Below, one piece after another: positions 35,105 to 43,574 of a stretch of 64,000 nt of DNA. The stretch comes from Luteimonas rhizosphaericola (GTDB taxonomy: Bacteria; Pseudomonadota; Gammaproteobacteria; Xanthomonadales; Xanthomonadaceae), in NCBI RefSeq assembly GCF_029888045.1, contig NZ_JARXRN010000025.1:278368-342367 (forward strand), written 5' to 3'. Position numbers and translations under genes: made by a program. The number at the start of each line of letters is the position of its first letter. The first letter of the stretch is position 1. The notes under the pieces were generated by a model. It ran no database searches. It saw only the letters and a program-made list of their open reading frames with translations, and had not been told where the DNA came from.

Positions 35105-37106
35105 GGACGCTGCTCAGCTGCTGCGTGCGCGCGGCCTCGGTCGCGGCCACGGTCTGCGCGGGGATGTGGTAGTCGCGGTCGCGGTCGAAGCTGTGCCAGA
35201 TCGCGTACACCACGGTCGCCAGCAGCGACACCGCCGCCAGCCACCAGATGTGCCAGATCAGGGCGAATCCGCAGACCGTGCTCAACGCCGAGAGGATCAC
35301 GCCGGCGCCGGTGTTGCGCGGCATGTGGATCGGCACGAAGCCGCTCTCCGGGCGCCTGAAACCGCGCCGCTTCATGTCGGCCCAGGCGTCGTTGTCGTGC
35401 ACCACCGGGGTGAAGGCGAAGTTGTATTCCGGCGGCGGCGAGGAGGTCGACCATTCCAGCGTGCGCCCGTCCCAGGGGTCGCCGGTGACGTCGCGCAGCT
35501 GCTCGCGGCGGCGGAAGCTGACCGCGATGCACCACAGGAACGCGGCGATGCCGATCGCCACCAGCACCGCGCCCAGCAGCGCGATCTGGAACCAGATCTG
35601 CAGCGAGGGATCGTCGAAGTGGCTCATGCGCCGGGTCACGCCCATCAGGCCGAGCACGTACAGCGGCGTGAACGCGAGCCAGTAGCCGGCCAGCCAGAAC
35701 CAGAACGAGACCTTGCCCCAGAAATCGTCCAGCCGGAAGCCGAACGCCTTGGGGAACCAGTGCGTCATCGCCGCGAACAGGCCGAACACCACGCCGCCGA
35801 TGATCACGTTGTGGAAGTGCGCCACCAGGAACAGCGAGTTGTGCAGCACGAAGTCCGCCGGCGGCACCGCCAGCAGCACGCCGGTCATCCCACCGACCAC
35901 GAAGGTGACCATGAAGCCCATGGTCCACAGCATCGGCACCTCGAAGCGGATGCGCCCGCGGTACATGGTGAACAGCCAGTTGAAGATCTTCGCGCCCGTG
36001 GGGATCGAAATGATCATCGTGGTGATGCCGAAGAACGAGTTGACGCTCGCGCCCGAGCCCATGGTGAAGAAGTGGTGCAGCCACACCAGGTACGACAGCA
36101 CCGTGATGCAGACCGTGGCGTAGACCATCGAGCTGTAGCCGAACAGGCGCTTGCCCGAATAGGTCGAGACGATCTCGGAGAACACGCCGAACACCGGCAG
36201 GATCAGGATGTAGACCTCCGGATGGCCCCAGATCCAGATCAGGTTCACGTACAGCATGGCATTGCCGCCGAGGTCGCTGGTGAAGAAGTTCGTGCCCACG
36301 TAGCGGTCGAGCGTCATCAGCGCCAGTACCGCGGTCAGCACCGGGAACGAGACCACGATCAGCACGTTGGTGCACAGCGCGGTCCAGGTGAATACCGGCA
36401 TCTTCATCAGGCCCATGCCGGGCGCGCGCATCTTGATGATGGTCACCAGCAGGTTCACGCCCGACAGCAGCGTGCCCACGCCGGCGATCTGCAGCGCCCA
36501 GATGTAGTAGTCCAGCCCCACCCACGGGCTCTGGTTGCCGAGGTTGGACAGCGCCAGCCAGCCGGAGGTGGAGAACTCGCCGAAGAACAGCGACAGCATC
36601 ACCAGCATCGCGCCGGCGGTGGTCATCCAGAAGCTGAAGTTGTTGAGGAACGGGAACGCCACGTCACGCGCGCCGATCTGCAGCGGCACGATGTAGTTCA
36701 TCAGCCCGGTGACCAGCGGCATGGCCACGAAGAAGATCATGATCACGCCGTGGGCGGTGAAGATCTGGTCGTAGTGGTGGGGCGGCAGGTAGCCCATGCT
36801 GTCGCCGAAGGCCATCGCCTGGTGCAGGCGCATCATGATCGCGTCGGCGAAGCCGCGCAGCAGCATCACCAGGCCCAGCACCATGTACATGATGCCGATC
36901 TTCTTGTGGTCGATGCTGGTGAACCATTCGTTCCACAGCCAGCCCCACAGCCGGTACTTCGTGATCACCGCCACCAGCGCCAGGCCGCCGAGACAGGTGC
37001 CGACGAAGGTCGCGGCGATGATCGGGTCGTGCAGCATCGGGATCGCGTCCCAGGCCATGCGGCCGGTCAGCGGGGACGTCTCGACGGTGGAGGGATCGAA
37101 AGCCAT
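35097..37106 (-). CDS. cyoB: Cytochrome o ubiquinol oxidase subunit I
   Basis: A 669-residue heme-copper oxidase catalytic subunit with about fifteen membrane segments. The CuB/heme region is recognisable in [16 protein letters not shown] (His-Tyr crosslink site), [10 protein letters not shown] (the two CuB His) and [12 protein letters not shown] (heme ligands), and the low-spin heme His in [12 protein letters not shown]. It oxidises ubiquinol, reduces oxygen to water and pumps protons. The start at 37106 follows GGA-rich sequence. Heme O synthase (cyoE) is not adjacent and must be elsewhere. Confidence 0.97.
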   Translation of the reverse strand: MAFDPSTVETSPLTGRMAWDAIPMLHDPIIAATFVGTCLGGLALVAVITKYRLWGWLWNEWFTSIDHKKIGIMYMVLGLVMLLRGFADAIMMRLHQAMAFGDSMGYLPPHHYDQIFTAHGVIMIFFVAMPLVTGLMNYIVPLQIGARDVAFPFLNNFSFWMTTAGAMLVMLSLFFGEFSTSGWLALSNLGNQSPWVGLDYYIWALQIAGVGTLLSGVNLLVTIIKMRAPGMGLMKMPVFTWTALCTNVLIVVSFPVLTAVLALMTLDRYVGTNFFTSDLGGNAMLYVNLIWIWGHPEVYILILPVFGVFSEIVSTYSGKRLFGYSSMVYATVCITVLSYLVWLHHFFTMGSGASVNSFFGITTMIISIPTGAKIFNWLFTMYRGRIRFEVPMLWTMGFMVTFVVGGMTGVLLAVPPADFVLHNSLFLVAHFHNVIIGGVVFGLFAAMTHWFPKAFGFRLDDFWGKVSFWFWLAGYWLAFTPLYVLGLMGVTRRMSHFDDPSLQIWFQIALLGAVLVAIGIAAFLWCIAVSFRRREQLRDVTGDPWDGRTLEWSTSSPPPEYNFAFTPVVHDNDAWADMKRRGFRRPESGFVPIHMPRNTGAGVILSALSTVCGFALIWHIWWLAAVSLLATVVYAIWHSFDRDRDYHIPAQTVAATEAARTQQLSSVHV

Positions 37107-37149
37107 CTGAAGGAATGTCCGGAAGAACGGGGTGTCGGCAGGGCGCGGG

Positions 37150-38220
37150 TCAGGGCGCCTGCAGGCCGCCGGCGAAGACGGGGCGGGACGGCGGCACCAG
37201 CGCGCGCGCCTCGTCCACGGTGCACACGCCGGCGCTGACGAACGGGCCGGCATCGAGGCGGCCGCGGCGTGGCATGGCCAGCGCGTCGATGCCCTCCAGC
37301 CCCAGCCCGCCCATCGCATCAAAGGCCATCATCTGGTCCATGCACAGCCGGTCGGTGTCGACGCAGCGGTTGACCACCGCGTCGAACAGGTCCGGCGCCA
37401 CGCTGGCATACAGGCGCGCCGGTTCGCGCGCGCTGGGCGCTTCCAGCGCGAGGTAGCCGGCGCGGTCGAGCGTCGCGCCGCCGGCGCGCGCGGTCTCGAT
37501 CCACTGCGCGAAGCCCGCGTCGTCGAGCGCGATGAAGTCGAAGCGCATGTGCGAGAAGCCCTCGCCGCTGTAGTGCGAGGAGAAGCCCTTGTAGGTGCCG
37601 GGCGCGTTCATCACCGCGTGCAGCGTGGTCTCCATCGCCGGCATGGTGTAGACCATGCCCGCCAGCGCTGGCACGTAGAACGCGTTCATCGTGGTCGACG
37701 AGGTGAGCCGGAAGCGGATCGGGCGGTCCACCGGGGCGGCCATCTGGTTGAGCGAGGCCACGCCGTACTCGGGATAGACGAACAGCCACTTCCAGTCCAG
37801 CGACACCACCTGCACCTCCAGCGGCTGCACGTCCTCGGGCACCGGGCGCCCGGGCGCGATGCGCTCCAGCGGCCGGTGCGGGTCGAGCAGATGGGTGCTG
37901 ATCCAGGTCACCGCGCCGAGCGCGATGATGATCAGCAGCGGCACCGCCCAGATCACCAGCTCCAGCTGGGTGGAGTGGTCCCAGTCCGGGGTGTAGGTGG
38001 CCTTGCGGTTGGAGGCGCGGTAGCGCCAGGCGAACAGGAAGGTGAGCGCGATCACCGGCACGATCACCAGCAGCATCAGCCCGGTGGCGACCAGGATCAG
38101 CCGCCCCTGCTGCGCCGCCACGTCGCCGGGCGGCGACAGCACGACGGTGCTGCAGCCGGACAGCAGCAGGACGGCGATGGGCAGCATCCACCGGGGCAGG
38201 GCGCGTGGGAAGGCGGGCAT
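37150..38220 (-). CDS. cyoA: Cytochrome o ubiquinol oxidase subunit II
   Basis: A 356-residue lipoprotein subunit. The signal ends with lipobox LLSGC (Cys near residue 23 from the ATG at 38220), followed by two membrane segments (about residues 40-62 and 85-105) and a periplasmic cupredoxin domain. The CuA cysteines of cytochrome c oxidases are absent, and [18 protein letters not shown] is the quinol-oxidase form. The C-terminus is longer than in E. coli and carries three Cys ([19 protein letters not shown]) of unknown role. It is the promoter-proximal gene of cyoABCD. Confidence 0.95.
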   Translation of the reverse strand: MPAFPRALPRWMLPIAVLLLSGCSTVVLSPPGDVAAQQGRLILVATGLMLLVIVPVIALTFLFAWRYRASNRKATYTPDWDHSTQLELVIWAVPLLIIIALGAVTWISTHLLDPHRPLERIAPGRPVPEDVQPLEVQVVSLDWKWLFVYPEYGVASLNQMAAPVDRPIRFRLTSSTTMNAFYVPALAGMVYTMPAMETTLHAVMNAPGTYKGFSSHYSGEGFSHMRFDFIALDDAGFAQWIETARAGGATLDRAGYLALEAPSAREPARLYASVAPDLFDAVVNRCVDTDRLCMDQMMAFDAMGGLGLEGIDALAMPRRGRLDAGPFVSAGVCTVDEARALVPPSRPVFAGGLQAP

Positions 38221-38243
38221 GGGGGCTCGAATCGGCATGGCGC

Positions 38244-38257
38244 TTGATCCGGATCAA
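38244..38257. promoter_or_regulatory. Anr/FNR-type box upstream of cyoA
   Basis: TTGATCCGGATCAA is a perfect 14-base palindrome matching the FNR/Anr consensus TTGAT-N4-ATCAA. It is centred 30 bases upstream of the cyoA start codon. Such a position near or downstream of the promoter favours repression of cyo when oxygen is low, as reported for Anr in pseudomonads. The transport gene at 38410 is divergent, so it could also be affected. Confidence 0.85.
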
Positions 38258-38409
38258 TGTAGTCAGCGCGCCGATGCCGGACCATTGGACGTTTTGTCCC
38301 ATCGCTTCGCACGCGCGTCGCTGCGACACTGGCGTCGCCGCCACTGCCACCGGCGGCCCGACCCCCTTCCGGCTGCGGCCGGCCGCCCCGCGAGACGAGC
38401 CACCCGACG

Positions 38410-39723
38410 ATGTCCGCCCATCCAGACGCCATCCATTCCGCCCACGACCACGGGACGCGGGCGCACAAGGACATCGCGCCGGGCGAGATCGCGGTCGGCG
38501 TGGTGGTGGGTCGCGGCTCTGAATACTTCGACTTCTTCGTCTACGGCATCGCCTCGGCGCTGGTGTTCCCGAAGGTGTTCTTCCCCTTCGCCGAACCGCT
38601 GACCGGCACCCTGTACGCGTTCGCGATCTTCGCCCTGGCCTTCGTCGCCCGGCCGCTGGGCACGGTGCTGGGCATGTGGCTGCAGCAGCGCTGGAGCCGC
38701 AGCACCAAGCTCACCGTGGCCCTGTTCCTGCTCGGCACCTCGACCGCGGGCATCGCGTTCCTGCCCGGCTACGGCGCCATCGGCGCGGCGGCGATCGTGC
38801 TGCTGGCGCTGTTCCGGGTGCTGCAGGGCGTGGCGCTGGGGGGCTCGTGGGACGGGCTGCCGTCGCTGCTGGCGCTCAACGCGCCCAAGGAGCGCCGCGG
38901 CTGGTACGCGATGCTCGGCCAGCTGGGCGCGCCGGTGGGCTTCATCGTCGCCTCGGCGCTGTTCGCGTTCCTGATCTCGAGCCTGTCGCCCGAGGACTTC
39001 TACGCCTGGGGCTGGCGCTATCCGTTCTTCGCCGCGTTCGCGATCAACGTGGTGGCGCTGTTCGCGCGGCTGCGGCTGGTGGTGGCCGACGAGTACCAGG
39101 ACAAGATGGGCGAGCTCGAACTTGAGCCCACGCCGGTGGGCGAACTGTTCCGCGGCCGCGGCCGGCACGTGTTCATCGGCGCGTTCGCGGCGCTGGCCAG
39201 CTACGCGATGTTCCACATCGTCACGATCTTCCCGCTGTCGTGGATCGAGCTGTTCACCGAGGACTCGGTCAGCGGCTTCCTGCTGCTGCAGGTGTTCGGC
39301 GGCGTGCTGGCGGCGGCGGGCATCGTCGCCTCGGGCATGATCGCCGACCGCGTCGGCCGCGCGCGTACGCTCGGCGGTACGGCGGTGGCGATCGCGATGT
39401 ACAGCGGCTTCGCGCCCACCCTGCTCGGCGCCGGCGGCCCGGGGCAGGTGGTGTTCGTGCTGTTGGGCTTCGTGCTGCTGGGCCTGTCCTACGGCCAGGC
39501 GGCCGGCGCGGTGACCGCCAACTTCGGCAGCCGCTACCGGTACACCGGCGCCGCGCTCACCTCCGACCTGGCCTGGCTGATCGGCGCCGCGTTCGCGCCG
39601 CTGGTGGCGCTGGGGCTGTGCGCGGAGTTCGGCCTGCCCTACATCGGCCTGTACCTGCTGTCGGGCGCGATCGGCACCCTCGCCGCGCTGGGCGTGAACC
39701 GGGCGCTGCGGCTGAAGAGCTGA
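38410..39723 (+). CDS. Major facilitator transporter, metabolite:H+ symporter (MHS)-like
   Basis: A 437-residue twelve-segment transporter. The N-terminal YFDFFVYGIASALVFPKVFF, the loop-2/3 stretch ARPLGTVLGMW, and VLQGVALGGSWDGLPSL resemble the MHS group (citrate, ketoglutarate, proline/betaine transporters). The second six-segment half begins near residue 245. Substrate is unknown. It stands 71 bases before the CBS/DUF294 gene on the same strand, at the left end of the acetate region, so a small carboxylate is a reasonable guess and no more. Confidence 0.85.
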   Translation: MSAHPDAIHSAHDHGTRAHKDIAPGEIAVGVVVGRGSEYFDFFVYGIASALVFPKVFFPFAEPLTGTLYAFAIFALAFVARPLGTVLGMWLQQRWSRSTKLTVALFLLGTSTAGIAFLPGYGAIGAAAIVLLALFRVLQGVALGGSWDGLPSLLALNAPKERRGWYAMLGQLGAPVGFIVASALFAFLISSLSPEDFYAWGWRYPFFAAFAINVVALFARLRLVVADEYQDKMGELELEPTPVGELFRGRGRHVFIGAFAALASYAMFHIVTIFPLSWIELFTEDSVSGFLLLQVFGGVLAAAGIVASGMIADRVGRARTLGGTAVAIAMYSGFAPTLLGAGGPGQVVFVLLGFVLLGLSYGQAAGAVTANFGSRYRYTGAALTSDLAWLIGAAFAPLVALGLCAEFGLPYIGLYLLSGAIGTLAALGVNRALRLKS

Positions 39724-39743
39724 CGCCCCGCGGCGCACTCGAC

Positions 39744-39751
39744 CTTGGTCG
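39744..39751. promoter_or_regulatory. CTTGGTCG element upstream of the DUF294 gene
   Basis: CGACC-TT-GGTCG forms a short palindrome (39740-39751) 43 bases before the start codon. Its right half, TTGGTCG, is the same heptamer found in the acs-porin intergenic region. It is a candidate binding element for the CrbR-type regulator, on position and recurrence alone. Confidence 0.3.
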
Positions 39752-39794
39752 CGGTCGCCCGCCGCGGCCGCGCGGCGGCGCTACCATCGCCGCC

Positions 39795-41648
39795 ATGGAC
39801 AGCCCGCTCGCCGATGTCGAAGGCTTCCTCGCGCAGACGCCGCCGTTCGACGGCCTGGCGCCGCCGCAGCTGCGGCGCGCGGCCGCGGCGTTCGAGGCGG
39901 TGTACCGCCGCAGCGGCACCGAGGTGCTGCGCATCGGCGAGGCCAACGACACCCTGTGGCTGGTGCGCCGCGGCGCGGTCGAGACCCGCGACGGCGCCGG
40001 CAACCTGGTCGGTCGCTACGGCGAGGGCGAGAGCTTCGGCCTGCAGTCGCTGCTGGGCGCACGGCCGGTGCGGTTCCGCGCCGTCCTGATCGAGGACAGC
40101 CTGCTGTGGTGCATGCCGCGCGCGGCGTTCGACGACCTGCGCGCGGCCTCGCGCGCGTTCGACGACTTCTACATCCGCAGTCTGGAACAGCGCCTGGTCG
40201 GTGCGCTGGAGGGCAGCGCGGCGGGCAAGCAGACCGCGACCCTGTTCCTCACCCCGCTGTCGCAGCTGGCCCGGCGCGCGCCGATCTCGGTGCCGCGCGT
40301 CACGCCGGTGGCGGAGGCGGCGCGGGCGATGTCCGCGCACGGCGTGTCCTCGCTGCTGGTGGGCGAGGGCGGCGAACTCGAGGGCATCCTCACCGACCGC
40401 GACCTGCGCAACCGGGTGCTCGCGCAGGGCCGCGATCCGTCCACGCCGGTGTCCGAGGTGATGACCTCCGCGCCGCTGACGCTCGACGCCGACAGCCCGG
40501 TGCTCTCGGCCATCGTGGCCATGGCCGGCCGCGGCATCCACCACCTGCCGCTGGTCCGCGAGGGCGCGGTGGTGGGCATGGTCACCACCCGCGACCTGCT
40601 CAGCCTGCAGACCCACCATCCGCTCTACCTCGCGGCGCAGATCCAGAAGCAGGACACCCGCGAAGGCGTGGTCGACGTGTGCCGGCGGATCCCGCAGCTG
40701 TTCGAACTGCTGCTGGCCTCGGGCCTGCGCGCCGAGGAAGTGCCCAAGGTGATGAGCACCCTCGCCGATGCGGTGACCCGGCGCCTGATCCACCTCGCAC
40801 AGGCGCGCCTGGGCCCGGCGCCGGCGCCGTGGGCGTGGCTGGCCTTCGGTTCGCAGGCGCGCGAGGAGCAGAGCCTGCGCACCGACCAGGACAACGGCAT
40901 CGTCTACGCCGACGATGCGCCCGCAGGTGCCGACGCCTGGTACGCGGCGCTGGCGCGCGAGGTCAGCGACGGCCTCGACGCCTGCGGCTACGTGTACTGC
41001 CCGGGCGGCATCATGGCCACCACGCCGGAATGGCGGCAGCCGCTGTCGGGCTGGCTGCGGCATTTCGCGCGCTGGGCCACGCTGCCGGACCCGACCGCGG
41101 TATTGCGGGTGAGCATCTTCTTCGACCTGCGCGGGATCGACGGCGACGCCGGCCTGGTGGCGCGCATCCGCGAGGCGATGGCCGACTGCGCCGGCGGCCG
41201 CGGACGCGCCGTGTTCCTGAGCGCGCTGGCGCGGCAGGCCGCGCAGTACGACGTCCCGCTCGGGTTCTTCCGCCAGTTCGTGCTGCAGCGACAGGGCGAG
41301 CACCGGGACACCCTCGAGATCAAGGCCGCCGGCCTGCTGCCTCTGACCGACCTGGTGCGCGTGCGCGCGCTGCAGGGCGGGGTGACCGTGGCCTCGACCC
41401 GCGAGCGCATCGCCGCGCTGGTCGCGCGCGGGGCGATGGACCGCGCCGAGGGCGACCGCCTCGACGGCGCCTACCGCCTGCTGTGCGGGCTGCGCGTGCG
41501 CCTGCACGCCGACCTCGCGCGCCGCGGCGAGGCCCCACACAACCATCTCGACGTGCGTCGCATCGGCCACGCCGAGCGCAGCGCGCTGCGCGACGCCTTC
41601 CTGGTCATCCGCGAAGCGCAGGACGCGCTGAAGCAGGATTTTCCGTGA
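39795..41648 (+). CDS. cNMP-binding/CBS/DUF294 nucleotidyltransferase-like signalling protein
   Basis: A 617-residue cytoplasmic protein. In order: a Crp-like cyclic-nucleotide-binding fold (about residues 10-135), two CBS motifs (about 165-285, with GILTDRDLRNR and GMVTTRDLL), a DUF294 nucleotidyltransferase-like domain (about 310-450, with FGSQAREEQSLRTDQDNGIVY), and DUF294_C (about 480-610). The Gly-Ser and Asp-x-Asn/Asp pattern resembles GlnD-type active sites, so nucleotidyl transfer is possible but unproven. Genes of this type recur beside DnaQ-like exonucleases and solute:sodium symporters, as here. Its stop overlaps the exonuclease start (GTGA). Confidence 0.9.
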   Translation: MDSPLADVEGFLAQTPPFDGLAPPQLRRAAAAFEAVYRRSGTEVLRIGEANDTLWLVRRGAVETRDGAGNLVGRYGEGESFGLQSLLGARPVRFRAVLIEDSLLWCMPRAAFDDLRAASRAFDDFYIRSLEQRLVGALEGSAAGKQTATLFLTPLSQLARRAPISVPRVTPVAEAARAMSAHGVSSLLVGEGGELEGILTDRDLRNRVLAQGRDPSTPVSEVMTSAPLTLDADSPVLSAIVAMAGRGIHHLPLVREGAVVGMVTTRDLLSLQTHHPLYLAAQIQKQDTREGVVDVCRRIPQLFELLLASGLRAEEVPKVMSTLADAVTRRLIHLAQARLGPAPAPWAWLAFGSQAREEQSLRTDQDNGIVYADDAPAGADAWYAALAREVSDGLDACGYVYCPGGIMATTPEWRQPLSGWLRHFARWATLPDPTAVLRVSIFFDLRGIDGDAGLVARIREAMADCAGGRGRAVFLSALARQAAQYDVPLGFFRQFVLQRQGEHRDTLEIKAAGLLPLTDLVRVRALQGGVTVASTRERIAALVARGAMDRAEGDRLDGAYRLLCGLRVRLHADLARRGEAPHNHLDVRRIGHAERSALRDAFLVIREAQDALKQDFP

Positions 41649-42328
41649 ACCCCTGGCGCACGTGGCGGCTGGCCCGCGCGCGTGCGCGCTGCCGGCTGCC
41701 GGCGCAGCGCGAGGCGCTCGCGGTGGCGCTTCCGTCGCCGGCGACCCCGTTCGAGGCGCTGCCGGTGCTGGCGCTGGACTTCGAGACCACCGGCCTGGAT
41801 CCGGCGCGCGACCAGATCCTCTCCGCCGGCTGGGTGCCGATCGACCGCGGCCGCCTGCGCATGGGCGAGGCGCGCGAGGTGCGGGTGCGGCCGCGCGGCG
41901 AGGCGGGCGTCGGCCAGAGCGCGACCATCCACGGCCTGTTCGACAGCGACCTGGCCCAGGCCAGCGACGAGGCCGCGCTGCTGCAGGCGCTGCTGCCCGC
42001 GCTGTCCGGGCGCGCGATCGCGGCGCACGCGGCGGGCATCGAGCGCGGTTTCCTGCGCGCGCTGCTGCGGCGCCATGGCGGCGTCGCGCTGCCCAACCCC
42101 TTCATCGACACGCTGGTGCTTGCGCGCACCGTGCTCGAGGGCGGCGGCGGGCGGGTCGACGAACACGGTGGTGCGCTCACCCTGGCCGCGGCGCGCGAAC
42201 GGCATGGCCTGGCGCCGCATGCGCAGCACTCGGCGGTGTCGGACGCGCTGGCCTGCGGCGAGCTGCTGCTGGCGCAGGTGGAGGCGCTCGGCGGCGGCGC
42301 CCGCGTGCGCCTGCGCGACCTCGACTAG
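41645..42328 (+). CDS. DnaQ-like 3'-5' exonuclease, DEDDh family
   Basis: A 227-residue exonuclease starting at a GTG that overlaps the previous stop by four bases. Its catalytic residues are readable: Asp and Glu in ALDFETTGLDP, the middle Asp in HAAGIERGFL/FIDTLVLAR region, and HSAVSDALA carrying the His and last Asp (H-x4-D). The fold is that of the DNA polymerase III epsilon proofreading subunit, but this one is stand-alone. Coupling to the DUF294 gene is conserved in several gammaproteobacteria, suggesting a joint regulatory role, possibly nucleotide second-messenger or RNA turnover (inference). Confidence 0.9.
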   Translation: MNPWRTWRLARARARCRLPAQREALAVALPSPATPFEALPVLALDFETTGLDPARDQILSAGWVPIDRGRLRMGEAREVRVRPRGEAGVGQSATIHGLFDSDLAQASDEAALLQALLPALSGRAIAAHAAGIERGFLRALLRRHGGVALPNPFIDTLVLARTVLEGGGGRVDEHGGALTLAAARERHGLAPHAQHSAVSDALACGELLLAQVEALGGGARVRLRDLD

Positions 42329-42380
42329 TGCGCCGGCTTCGGTCACAGTCCATGTCCCGACGGCAGGATGTCCGCGCGCA

Positions 42381-43049
42381 ATGACCCAGCCCCACGACAC
42401 CGGCGGCGCCCGCTCCCGCATCGCCGGCTTCCTCGACACGGCCCGCGACTACCTCGGCATCGGCGGCCGCGTGCGCCGCGAGCCGGTGCGCGATCCCGAG
42501 GCGCTGCGCGGCTTCGTCTCCTCGCGCGCGAGCTTCATCGCCCAGACCAGCCTGTACGGCTACATGCGCACGCGCGCCGGCCAGCGCTACCCGGAACTGT
42601 TCGAGAACGACGGCTTCGTCGAACTGCTCAATGCCGCGAAATGGCACATGTGGCTGGCCAGCCTGTCGGACCTGAGCGTCTATGCCGGCGGCCTGCTGGC
42701 GCGCGGCGGGATGGCCGAGGACCGCGTCGGCGCGATGATGCGGGGCCAGCTCGAGCGCACGCTCGACGAGACCGGCGTGCCGGCCGAGGCCGACGACGGC
42801 TTCGTCGAACACGCCGGACGGGTGCGTGCGCGCATCGCGCTCACGCCGTGGAGCCAGGTCGGTGACGACGAAGGCTGCTTCCACGAGAGTCCCGCGGCCC
42901 TGGTGCGGCATGCGCCGATCGTCGAGACCCTGATGCGGCTGGACGAGGAGGTGGTGCGCAATTCGGTGCGCTACCACTGGCAGGAGGTTCGCCGTGACCT
43001 GCGCGCCTTGCTGGATGCGCAGGCGGTCGACCGCGCGTTCGCGGACTGA
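42381..43049 (+). CDS. Conserved hypothetical protein, 222 residues
   Basis: A soluble protein with no signal peptide. Recognisable stretches are FVSSRASFIAQTSLYGYMRTRAG (about residues 49-71), AKWHMWLASLSDLSVYAGGLL (about 93-113) and NSVRYHWQEVRRDL near the end. I know no function; similar proteins appear to be conserved near the DUF294/exonuclease/symporter group. It starts 52 bases after the exonuclease stop and probably ends this plus-strand operon. Confidence 0.75.
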   Translation: MTQPHDTGGARSRIAGFLDTARDYLGIGGRVRREPVRDPEALRGFVSSRASFIAQTSLYGYMRTRAGQRYPELFENDGFVELLNAAKWHMWLASLSDLSVYAGGLLARGGMAEDRVGAMMRGQLERTLDETGVPAEADDGFVEHAGRVRARIALTPWSQVGDDEGCFHESPAALVRHAPIVETLMRLDEEVVRNSVRYHWQEVRRDLRALLDAQAVDRAFAD

Positions 43050-43109
43050 CGACCGCGCGCGGCGGGCGGCATCGCCCCCGCCATGCCGACAGCGCGATAG
43101 CCGTCCGCC

Positions 43110-43469
43110 TCAGCTGCCCAGCAGCTTCGACACGATCCAGTACAGGCCCTGCGCGATCTGGCCTTCGAGCGGGAACGAGAGCATCCCCATCACCGAGTAG
43201 CCCAGCGCCCAGGGCAGCACGTAGAAGCGGGCCATGAAGAAGAACCAGGCCACGTACAGCGGCACCATCGCCGGCACCAGGAAGCCCGGCGTGATCGGCT
43301 TGAACAGCTTGAGCAGCGGGTCGGTGACGCGGACGAAGAAGCGGCTGAAGAAGAACCTGCTTTCCTCCGGCAGGAACAGGCGCATGCCGAAGCGCCCGAT
43401 CAGCGTCCACATCACCATGCCCAGCAGGTAGTCGATCACGACCGCGTACAGCGGAACTCCGGTCACCAT
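43110..43469 (-). CDS. Small inner-membrane protein of unknown function
   Basis: A 119-residue protein with three hydrophobic stretches: VPLYAVVIDYLLGMVMWTLIG (about residues 5-25), LVPAMVPLYVAWFFFMARFY and WALGYSVMGMLSF. The spacing PLLKLFKPITPGFLVP between segments resembles YggT-like proteins. The start is uncertain between 43469 and 43508, neither with an ideal ribosome-binding site. It lies between the 222-residue gene (convergent) and the symporter gene. Confidence 0.7.
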   Translation of the reverse strand: MVTGVPLYAVVIDYLLGMVMWTLIGRFGMRLFLPEESRFFFSRFFVRVTDPLLKLFKPITPGFLVPAMVPLYVAWFFFMARFYVLPWALGYSVMGMLSFPLEGQIAQGLYWIVSKLLGS

Positions 43470-43574
43470 GCGTCGTCGCGGCTCCCCATCTACGGCCTTC
43501 GCGGCCATGCTCTCACAAAGAAAAGATGCCGGGGGAGTCGCCTCGCCCCGGCATCCGGTTGCACCGCGGGTCCG

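Noticed and set aside
35019-37238. A 739-residue plus-strand frame opposite cyoB
   Set aside because: His/Gln/Arg-rich shadow of the cyoB coding strand; cyoB motifs are complete on the minus strand.
41645-42328. Annotation of the exonuclease as the replicative epsilon subunit (dnaQ)
   Set aside because: It lacks the polymerase-binding C-terminal tail of DnaQ and is translationally coupled to a DUF294 signalling gene, so a stand-alone DEDDh exonuclease is the safer call.
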